DNA of 64,000 bases from the NCBI GenBank assembly GCA_008973525.1, contig WACJ01000120.1, positions 1-64,000 of the forward strand. The letters run 5' to 3'. Position 1 is the first letter of the stretch, and the number at the start of each line of letters is the position of its first letter. Source of the stretch: Stenopsyche tienmushanensis. Its lineage: Eukaryota; Arthropoda; Insecta; Trichoptera; Stenopsychidae. Positions 36,575-46,000 of the stretch are shown here, in pieces. The translations under genes and the position numbers were made by a program. The notes below the pieces were generated by a model. The model saw nothing but the letters and a program-made list of their open reading frames with translations, made no database searches and had not been told where the DNA came from.

Positions 36575-36649
36575 ATACAACTCATTAAAATTGATTATAG
36601 ATTTAAGGTTGTCTCAATTTATTAATAATACCACTATTGGTAAAAAAAA

Positions 36650-36697
36650 CTGTTCCTATGAACAAAAAAACTGTTCCTATGAACAGTTTTTTTGCAA
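36650..36697. repeat. tandem 21-bp duplication forming a hairpin
   Basis: AAAAAAACTGTTCCTATGAA plus C is present twice in tandem and is followed by AGTTTTTTT, so ACTGTTC-CTAT-GAACAGT closes a hairpin with A/T-rich arms. The paralogous repeat at about 29060 has only a single A tract and ACAGTTTT. Confidence 0.75.
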
Positions 36698-36835
36698 GGC
36701 ATTCTGACCAATACACCCCAAAATAGATCCAATTACATAGCGAAAATCTTTCAATGGACAGCCCTGATGACCCCTGATGATTGAATTTATTTAAAAGTAA
36801 AATGGAAATAACAAGATCCATTAAAATGTGATAAT

Positions 36836-37320
36836 TCAAGTTCAAACTAAGTAGTTAATTGCTTTGTATGTGTTTCTGTGAGAACGCCCATGAAATAAAA
36901 GAAATATTAAATTTGTCTTTCATGATATTTTAAAATCAACTTTTACACAGGCGCAATAAATAATGCTTATAGTAATGTAATAAAATTATTTTTTATCTGT
37001 AGATCTGAGGGGTGATTTTTTGTTATTTTTTAATTAAAATTTTAATTATTTTTATAATTCGGCCCCTATCGAAAATATTAGTAATCCAAATATTTTACCA
37101 CAAATTAAATTTAAAATCGAGCCTTTAAATTGTATCCAAAAAAGCAGTCTAGTATTCAAAATTATTCTTGCAAACATTCCTTAATTCTTCAGAGCGTTCC
37201 TATGGGACTCACAGACAGATAAACATGGCACTATAATGACAAAGTAGCATAAAGCCTCGCATATATTTAATATTGTATTTTATCGCATTTCTTAATATGT
37301 CTTAAAACGGTTTTTAAGAC
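36836..37320. other. AT-rich non-coding sequence
   Basis: Contains only short shared motifs (CTGTGAGAACGCCCATG near 36877 and GAGCGTTCCTATGGG near 37193) that may be termini of a small element. Confidence 0.35.
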
Positions 37321-38242
37321 TTAAGGCGTCTTCTCACTTTAGGCGCCTCAAAAATAGGCTATTTTCACGATTTTTTTTCGAGGATTTTCGCTAAAAATTA
37401 TGAGATAAAATGGATCTTATGTAATAAACACATCTTTCAAGTAAATTAGAAAAAAAAAATTTTTTTTTGAACGATTATAATAATAAAACAGTAGCATCGA
37501 AAAACCCGTGTAGAAATGTTATGTTCGTGGCTTGTTGATGGTATCTCCGAGATGGGTCATTTGAAACAAAAAATAAAACAGTTTTAGATTCAGTATATCA
37601 GTGGCTATAGCGCATATTATCAGATTTTTGATATTTGTGAAAATAACAAAATGGCGCACGTTTTACGAAAAAGTAAAAAAAACCGCGTTTCTTTGCAGTT
37701 TTTTGTAAAAAAAATTACTTAAAATCAAAATTTCAAAAATCTGATGATATGCGCTATAGCCATAACTATGAAGAATATGTCATTCAAATTTCATGACAAT
37801 CGGCCGGATAGTTTCCGAAATTTCATCAACAAGCCACCGAAAATCCTTGTTTTGAGATAAACGCGTTTAAAGTTTTGGTTGCAGAAAAATTTCCCAGACA
37901 CAGCTGTTGAAACACTCGTTGTTATTTTGGGTATTTCCTCCGAAAATCTTCATAAATTGATTTCAAAACCTCGTGAACATCCTCAGCTAGAGTAGAAAGA
38001 TGTTTAAAAGTTTCTATCTGATTGTTTTTCACCACTTTCTTGTACTTGCACCATGAATCTGAACAATACGTATGCAGTCGGCTGCTCTCAGGTAGTCACC
38101 TAACGGTCGCCCAAAAATGTAGTTAGACTCGTCCGATCTTTATGAAATTTCGATATAACATTTTTGAAGATGTGTACTTTTAAAATTTAAAATAAAATAA
38201 AAATCGATTTTTTTAAATTTGTAAAGTGAGAAGACGCCTTAA
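37321..38242. mobile_element. TTAA-flanked MITE with long internal inverted repeat
   Basis: Perfect 17-bp inverted repeats GGCGTCTTCTCACTTTA (37325-37341) and its complement (38222-38238) bound a 914-bp element flanked by TTAA on each side (37321-37324, 38239-38242), the target preference of piggyBac-type transposases. There is no coding capacity. Inside are further complementary segments, GTGGCTTGTTGATG (37527-37540) with 37824-37837, and a 28-bp pair 37603-37630 with 37734-37761 (one mismatch), so the middle can fold into a large hairpin. A related, truncated copy lies in a Ddr intron at 61586. The piggyBac assignment is inference from TTAA alone. Confidence 0.85.
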
Positions 38243-39317
38243 TATTTTTTGGAGGATATATTTTTAAAAGTCTAAAATTTGAAAAAAATTCAAATAAAAA
38301 ATCAAATTTTTCGAATAAAAATAGTGTGCATAGTTATTTTTAAGTCAAATTTTCAGCAAGAATGAAAGTGTATTCTAAATGTACAGGTTTGTTAGCATGC
38401 AACACGTTTTTTACTATACTCAACGTCATCATCCATGTCAAAGGTTCAGTTATATAGGATTTCAGCAATGATTTTTCGCTCTAAATTGATGGTATTTTGT
38501 ATGGAATGTCTTTGATGTTTAAGGCGATTGTCTTGTACAAAAATGTTATTAATTTTAATCCAAGACGAATACTTCCGTTTTCTTTGACAGGCTGATTGTT
38601 CCACTTCTCTTTATTTTGTGTTTTAATATTTTTTTATCAAATCGAAATCGCATGCAATACGTCGAACTTGCGGGCATTATAAACTTCACAGACCCACGAA
38701 CACATTAATAAAACGTCTATGATGAATTGCCCAAAGTTTTATTTAATACTCCGGGGCAAAGTCTCAACGCGGAGAAGGCTCGAAAAGGAATTAAGCCGCG
38801 TGCTACGGCTAAGTAGCAAACATTTTGCGAGATTTACAATGCACATAATATTTTGGAATTCAGATTTTATCCCGACTTTTACGACGAAACCGAACAAATC
38901 TCGCCGGAATAATAAAATAGAGATTACTGGTTTGTTTGGCACTTTCCTTGTCACATATGGCGGAAGACACGTTCGCATGCGACCGATTTATTCACTCCCA
39001 CATTTTTTCATCCCGCGGACCCACTCTAATGCCGCTCTTTACAGAATTGAACCGTTTTATGAACATTTTCTCCCCTGTTATAAATAAAAACTGCTTTTAT
39101 AACCTTAGAGCGAATTTTTCACATCTCTTATCGGTCACAAGAGGTAGGCTTAAGCGGATACTGAATTGATGGGGGTGGAGGCGGACGGTCGCAAGCAAGG
39201 GTTGATTTATTCGCGGAAAAAATATGTATTTCGATATTTGACATATCTTTTCCATTTCGGCACCAGACAGGGATGTGAGGCGTCACGTCTAGTATGGCCG
39301 GGGCCGGCGCCGGGGGT
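38243..39317. other. non-coding, with balanced-composition DNA from 38700
   Basis: From about 38700 composition becomes balanced. The longest frame (38719-39087 plus, 122 codons) overlaps an opposing frame and has no recognised domain, so I do not call a gene. It could be conserved regulatory DNA upstream of Ddr. Confidence 0.4.
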
Positions 39318-39495
39318 TATAAATTGTCGCATTGGTACAATGGTCACGTCGCGTTGAACCCTCTAGAGAAGGCAACCCAGCTGGCGATTCACCTAGCTAT
39401 AATTGTTCCTCTTCTTAGGAGGCTTATTGTCTTAGTTCAAGATTCCAAACAGCGTTAATCGAACGTTTGTAATTCCGTTAAGACCAGTCCTTTGA
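39296..39495 (+). promoter_or_regulatory. candidate promoter and first non-coding exon, possibly of Ddr
   Basis: A G+C cluster (GGCCGGGGCCGGCGCCGGGG) directly precedes a TATAAAT box at 39318-39324. A TCA initiator-like trinucleotide (39344-39346) lies at the expected distance of about 28 bases. About 150 bases downstream, GA|GTAAGG (GT at 39496-39497) is a good splice donor. Splicing from there to the acceptor at 42848-42849 would give Ddr a non-coding leader exon. This is inference: the motifs are short, and no transcript evidence is available. Confidence 0.3.
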
Positions 39496-40889
39496 GTAAG
39501 GACCAGCACTATAACCTCAACACGGTTGGGGCCGTAGTTTTAACCATTCCCTGTATTTAATCGAAAACTTTCCGAGCATCGATCCAAACACCGAGCCATT
39601 TTTCAATTTGTTTTCTGTTCATCCGGGGAACAATTATGCTACATATTAAATTTGCTGTATTTAATTCAAATTCAACAAACGGAATACTAAGCGGACTTTT
39701 ATTACCGCGAGACATCACTCTTTTTTGTCAGCATTTTGCAAGATGCTTCTACTCTTTTGTAACGAGAGCGAAAGATAAGAAAAATATCAAAAGCGATATC
39801 AAATATAATACATGTAGGTCCTTTATATACGACCCGCGTGCCACACGTGGTCCGCTAACCAATATCTAGGATCCCAAGTAATCATATATTTTTTTATAAA
39901 TATAAATGCAACACAGACAATGCTTAGTTCCAGGATAAAATATATTGATACAATGTAATTTAGAACATATTAAGCATCGTTTAAGCATTATAGATACAAA
40001 ACCATCTGATAATTCAATGATCCAAAGATGGTTGATTTTTTTAGCTAAAATATTAAGCTGTGTTCTCAGGTTCTCAAGTCTTTTTTTTTGTCGCAAATAT
40101 GCCTGCATTCAATCTGTGAAAAATTAATAAAATTGTACAGGATCCTCTATGAGTTTTTATGCGTATTTGTAACAATAATTAAAATTTCGTTTACTACTAC
40201 TACGTTTTATAAAATTCATATTCAAACATTCAACTTTATCATAATTTAATATATAATGCAATGAGTCACGAAGAAGCCACGAAGCCAAAAAAATAATTCA
40301 ACAGAAGTTTTCCATTCATATTACATTATAAAGCGTTGATTATTCTACATATGGTTGTAAATAATTTGCAGTCAGATAGTTGCTTAACGGTTGCTTAAAA
40401 AGTTTTATAAACATTTTCAAGCGAATAAGCTTCATACGGATGTTTGTTTGTGGTTCATATCAAAAGTTTATCGCTTGATGTACTTTATACAGATTGACCC
40501 AAAAACTTGCTTAATACGATTCATACTTAAATTCTATTAAAACAAAAGTATATGGCCGGTGAGTTGCAATTTCACAGAACTATAATCCGCATCTTTAAGT
40601 TTTATTATAGTCGTCCTTCCTGCCAGGTGGAATAATTCTGCAGGGTGAGATTTAAAGTCGTCAATTGAAAATTAGTGCAGAACCTTGTTTTAGAGAAGAC
40701 ATGTTGTCTGACGACTTCCTTGAGGTGATCTTGTTCATACTTGAAGAAGATGGTCATCGAAGTCTTGCAACTGGCACCTCTCTCTCGGACTATATAAATA
40801 AACTTAATTTGATTTATTTTATATGCTTCCTACAAATAATAAATGTTTATTGCTTTTAAGGGGGGCAAACCTTTTGCAACGTTCAAAAA
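39496..40889. other. non-coding sequence, nothing recognised
   Basis: AT-rich apart from the first 100 bases. No supported gene, RNA gene or repeat. Confidence 0.35.
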
Positions 40890-41275
40890 AATATAGGAAA
40901 TGTTCTTAAAAATATTTTAAGCAAAATTATCGTTATATTGCACTCATATATCTCTAACTGTAGGTATGCGAAATTAAAGTTGCTCGAAGTCAAGTTTAGT
41001 TCGATAGTTTGTCATGTGTGGTTGAATTTTCGAAGCAAAAATGTCAAAACATCTTAATAAAGTAACGAAAAATGAAGAAGTTCGAGGAATTAAAAAAAAG
41101 ACATTTTCATGGGAACCCGACTGGAGTCAAAATAGCAGAAAATCATTGCTTTAAAAAAATATCCAAAGCTCAAAAACCTGACTCCATTCATTGTCCAAGT
41201 GATAAAATAGCATATCTTACAAATTTATAAAGATTTGTCCAGGGATGAATTACTTTAAAGATTCTTGGGTGGCCA
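40890..41275 (+). repeat. left arm of a ~390-bp inverted repeat flanking the first Ddr coding exon
   Basis: Closely matches the reverse complement of 44455-44880 over its full length, starting at ATAGGAAATGTTCTTAAAAA. Both arms contain, in the same order, TAGGTATGCGAAATTAAAGT, TTGACTTC/GAAG-rich short repeats and an ATG that opens a frame beginning MSKHLNKVTKN (41041 here; MSKYLNKVTKS in the other arm). Here the frame runs about 37 codons; an A-run length difference (8 versus 9) shifts the other arm. Possibly the terminal parts of a larger element or two head-to-head copies of one repeat. I do not recognise the protein. Confidence 0.75.
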
Positions 41276-41276
41276 T

Positions 41277-41556
41277 ACCTAAAGTGCTAATTAATGTTTT
41301 CCCTCTAATAAAAGTTTAACTAAAAAGCCTGCTAATTTTTAAATTTTATACTTCTTTAAATTTGTATAGCTTAGTTGACTGTCTACACATATTAAAAGTA
41401 AAAAAATATTTCCATTTTCGATTTCAGTTTAACAGGAAGCATTCGACAAATGGCGAGTCATTTGATATCACAAGGGAAGACGTCTAATGGAATACATTAT
41501 AACTTCGCCATTTTGTTTTTTGTTTTTAAAAAATAAAATAAATTAGCACTTTAAGG
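41277..41556. repeat. possible small element with CCTAAAGTGCTAATT ends
   Basis: CCTAAAGTGCTAATT at 41278-41292 is complementary (one mismatch) to AATTAGCACTTTAAGG at 41541-41556. This region is also where homology between the two inverted-repeat arms breaks off. It may be a 280-bp MITE; the target duplication is not clear. Confidence 0.45.
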
Positions 41557-42287
41557 TTGTAGTAAAATATTGTCAAAAATTTAAAATGATGCGATTATTT
41601 TATCACAATCAAAAAAATCGTGAAGAATGATTCATTTTAGAGCGTCTTAAGGGATTGCCCCCCTTGATAAAGGCTTTAATCATCTTGAAAATAATTCATC
41701 TTTTTATATCATATTGAAATTAAAAACGAAATAAAGTCACTGTATGATAATAAATTAAGGTAATTGCAATAACTATAACTCTATTATAAATACAAACCAA
41801 ATCTTTCATCGAAAACCAACTATATTTGATGTCTATTCAACCGATGATTCATAATCAACCAAGCGACAATTTATTTTTATAAGAGTGTATCGCCAAAAAT
41901 ATAATTAACTTTTAAAAAACGAAAATGATCCCAATAGAGTATTTTGCGTCAAAGTTTACGAATTTTGATAAATTTGCTTGAACTTTAAAGAAAAGTTCCA
42001 TCTATCGACGGAAAGTCTTGTTAAAAATGTGATTCTTTAAAAATTCAAAATATACATAAAATACATTTGTAGAGACTTTTTTTTAATATAAGTTTCGATC
42101 CTGATGAACTAGTTAATATTTTTGGCGTATTAAGTTAAAGCGACGAAACGCACAGATCTGTGCGCATGGTATTTTGGGGTTATTTAATTTGCTTTCCAAA
42201 ATTGCTTATAATAGGCGTGGTGAATTAGATAACGGTTAATGTAGCCAATTATAATTTTTTTTTTTTTAAGTTTTATGTAATTTTTTA
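41557..42287. other. AT-rich non-coding sequence
   Basis: Nothing recognised in this stretch. Confidence 0.35.
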
Positions 42288-42625
42288 TCACGAAAAGTGA
42301 AACGCCCTTTCTTCTCTGGGTGTCATATGCCATAAGTTATATACTTGCACAACACTTCTCTTTCTCTGACTCTAATTAACTCCATCATATATGTTTATAC
42401 TTAGCGTAAAGCAATCAGTGGACATTTTTTTTATATATTACACAAACACAGCTTAATGTGTGAAACGTGAAATGGAGAAAAACACAAGTATAACAGAAAA
42501 ATAAGAATAAATCACCAAGAAAAGCGGCAACCAATATCTTGGAAATTTTACACAACTATTTCCTAATCCTTTTCCTTAGGGTTATTTTCAGTTTTTTTAA
42601 GTTTCAGTTCTACCGAGCGAGTGTT
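42288..42625 (+). repeat. F1 repeat family copy, near complete
   Basis: Left end TCACGAAAAGTGAAACGCCC, core TTTTTATATATTACACAAAC at about 42426, right end AAGTTTCAGTTCTACCGAGC near 42600. It lies only about 220 bases upstream of the acceptor of the first coding Ddr exon. Confidence 0.7.
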
Positions 42626-42849
42626 TTTATATCAATTAACTTTGATCAAAATTCATCAATTATGATTGTTTTCCTGTAGTGAATTGATTTCAAAGAACTG
42701 TTTAAAAGCTATTATAAATATTTGTTGCTTATAGCTATAAGCGAAACGGGCTGCCCAAAGCTTACGCAGCCTTCGAAGTTTTCAATTTTCCATAGCTCTG
42801 AAAGTTTTCTTTCTGAAATTTTAATTTGGTTCATTATATTTTGTTTCAG

Positions 42850-43012
42850 GTTGGATCAGTGAACCGGGCCCAGCACGTTGCGGCAGGTGTGAAGAAGTTC
42901 AGTTAAAGGATGACGTCAGGGAAATCGATGAAAACAAGAGACCTAACAGTAATTTTCTTGGCGACTATAGTATGGTGTCTGCTGATGCAGCCATGCTATA
43001 CAATAGACCTGA
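42850..43012 (+). CDS. Ddr: Ddr exon with 5' UTR end and signal peptide (residues 1-34)
   Basis: Acceptor TTTTGTTTCAG ends at 42849. The coding part starts at the ATG at 42910; a stop TAA at 42904-42906 in the same frame, two codons upstream, fixes this as the first possible start. The 34 codons give a short basic N-region (MTSGKSMKTRD), a hydrophobic core (TVIFLATIVWCLLM) and a small polar cleavage region before CYTIDL: a standard signal peptide. The donor GTAATT at 43013 leaves phase 1; joined to 60201 the split codon is AAT and the junction reads TIDL-N-FCTSALGM, as in other DDRs. Bases 42850-42909 are 5' UTR. Confidence 0.88.
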
Positions 43013-46000
43013 GTAATTTCACATTTATCATACTTACTTTGACTGCGAACAAACTTTCGTGCCCGACAGCCTCACCTCGCCATACATTATGAACATCAAC
43101 CCAACATATAATCGACTCTTGAGGTTTTTGTGTATACAGTGCCTTTTCAGCACTCGCCATATCAAATTAATTCTATGCTATTTACACTTTTAGCAAACGA
43201 CTCGTTATCAAACTAATGTATCAGGCCGTACCTTAGGCTGCAAATTTGTTTTAATACTCAACCGAAGACTGGGAGCAAATGCTATATTCCATTAGTTTTA
43301 GCACGATGTATTTGCAGATAATCACAGCCAACATGAGTCAAAGACTATTATCGATGCTTTACATGCGCATTTATTGACACGTAAAGAGATTTTAGATAAA
43401 TAAGATAGTACCACATGAAGATTCGTAATTTCAGTTAATCAAAGATCAACTGTTTTTGAAAAAGGTTCTATCCAATATTTTACAAGTTCGATCATTTGAA
43501 ATTAATAAAAGTACTGTAGTCTTCAATTCTCTTTAAATATGGATCATTGTCACTATTTCCGTTATAACAGACCCGCGGCAATCCAGTCCCAGCCTAATAC
43601 GGCGCCCCCTGTAGTCCGACATCCCAGTACATATGTACGGTAAAGCCGTAAATCGTCAATGTAAAAAATGCAAAACGTTTGATTCTGGAACGCCTAAATC
43701 ATAATTAATCTTTTTGTAAGTTGGCAAGTGAGTACGGCGTAGGATGATCCATAATTTATAATACAAAAACAAACCGCAAGAACGTTCAAAAGTACGTCTA
43801 CGCCTAGGCAATTGGATGAAGGATACTCCGAATAGATGAAAATAATGGTTTACGATGCTGATAATCGGGACTCTTTTATAAATAACAACATAAAAATGAC
43901 ATTTTATTCAAATATCATCAAAAGAACTCGTTGTTCATTGATTAAAGTGACCAAACAATGAATTGATTATGCAAATAGTCAAGCGTTTTGTGATTTCAAG
44001 TAACATGGCGTATTTCGGCTTGTTTCAAGCTGTATAAGCGGAAGTTCAATATCTTAACGTTAAAACTTATGATAATTTTCTATGAAGAAAGCCATATTGT
44101 TTGTGCCTTTGTTTGAAGAACGACAAGGACTACTTTCATAAGGGAAATTTCTAAGATTTCATATTTAAAACATATGGAACGTATTATCGCAGTTAAGAAT
44201 AATTTAGTAACAAATTTGTTATTAACACTAATAAATAATAAATTCCTTGAAAATTACATCTATTACCATTACTCGCGGATCGGTTAGTTGATACGGGCGA
44301 TGGTCGATACAATCAAAATATATATTTTATTGAAACAAATTCAAATAAGCACAACTATTTTAAATTTATATCAAAATATTTCTACACAAACTTAATAAAA
44401 AGTCTATTTCTTCATTGGGATGAACTTTAGGTATAAGGTTATAAGGTATTCCATTAGACACTTTTTTACATGATATCAATCGGCCAAGAATCTTTAAATT
44501 AATTCATCCCTAGACAAATCTTTATAAATTTGTATGAGATGCTGTTTTATCTCTTGGCCAATAAATGGAGTCAGGTTTTAGAGCTTTGGATATTTTTTTA
44601 AAGCAATGATTTTCTTCTATTTTGACTCCATTCGGGTTCCCATGATAATGTCTTTTTTTTTAATTCCTCGAGCTTCTCTACTTTTCGTTACTTTATTAAG
44701 ATATTTTGACATTTTTGCTTTGAAAATTCAACCACACATGAACTATCGAACTAAACTTGACTTCAAGCAACTTCGAGCTGACTTCGAGCAACTTTAATTT
44801 CGCATACCTACAGTTAGAGATATACGAGTGCAATATAACGATAATATTGCTTAAAATATTTTTAAGAACATCTCCTATAATAAAACTAAAGATACAAAAG
44901 ATTTAAAAAAATGTATTATAAAAGAAAGGTTGCTCAACTCCAAGCGCTCCTACCTGACCTGACTCCCTAGTTCACAGTGATTCTGATGTTTCTCTTTTAT
45001 AGTATACTCTCAATATGTTATACTTCCGAAATACGTAATTTAAAAAAAAACTGATTATTTGACTACAAACTACAAAATGGTAAAAATTATAAATACAAAA
45101 TATTTCAGTATAGGCCAAGCAAGCTTTGGAATTTAGATTAAATTAAATCTTCAATATTCTGAACGAGAAAATGCAAATGGAAGATTTGCCACTACATAAA
45201 ATCATTATTTATTTTTGTCGCTTGTGCATTTTTATGCGCAAAAAATTAATTAACATTATTGATTATGACGCTGTTAAGATATACGAGAGTAGTCCCAGTA
45301 GTACCTTCAAGTAAGTCCTTTCAGTTCGATACATTTCTCCCAGCCATGTTCAGTAGCTTCGTTACCCTGTTTATAGCGAGTACCGTCGAGCTCCTCAAAA
45401 TAGCCATTAACCGCCGACTTCATCGTCGGCAAATATTTTACCACCGAGCCATTTTTTCAAGTTTGGAAAAATAAATTAATCCGAAGGGGCTAAATCTGGC
45501 AAAAATGGTGCATGCGTTTTTTCTTAATTTTAACACTTAAATATTGCCAAACATTCGTATGATACTCGATGTGTTTTTTTATCCTTCTTGAAGTTAAAAA
45601 TTGAAAACTATCTCACGGGCATCCCAAAAAACTGTCAACATGACTTTGCCTGGAATTGGCCTGTATTCGCCTTCTTTGTAGCCGCCTCTCCCCTTTTAGA
45701 CTATTAATTTGTCACATGTCGACGCAAAAACTCCATTTTGTTGTTGTGAAACATCGCCAAACACTCATTTAAAATATCCTCGCGACGCTGTTTTTGTTGC
45801 ATTGTGAGCAAACGCGACACCCATCTTGCGCACAGCTTTTTCATGTCTAAAATTTCAGTCAATATACGATGTATAGCACTTTTTGAAATGCTTAATATGT
45901 CTGCTAGTTCGCGCATTTTAAGTCGGCGGTCATCCAATACCATTTTGTAGATTTTCTTTACCATTTCTGGCATAGTCAATTCATTTGGTCGATCACTGCG

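Larger units (their letters stand above)
36058..36835 (-). repeat. dispersed repeat copy (like 28990-29200) split by a pogo-like MITE
   Basis: Left part: CAAGATTGTCACAACACATA at about 36080 matches 29011-29030. Right part 36690-36830: GCATTCTGACCAATACA, CCAAAATAGATCCAATTACA and TTTATTTAAAAGTAAAATGG match 29080-29185. The segment between (36126-36572) is an insertion with its own terminal repeats. No coding part of this repeat is left here. Confidence 0.65.

Noticed and set aside
38719..39087. 122-codon plus-strand frame as a gene
   Set aside because: No domain, overlapped by an opposing frame, no splice-site logic. Kept only as part of a possible regulatory block.
42910..43092. A stand-alone 60-residue secreted peptide
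   Set aside because: The last 26 codons lie after a GT donor at 43013; removing them joins in phase to the Ddr discoidin exon, a far better explanation of the signal peptide.
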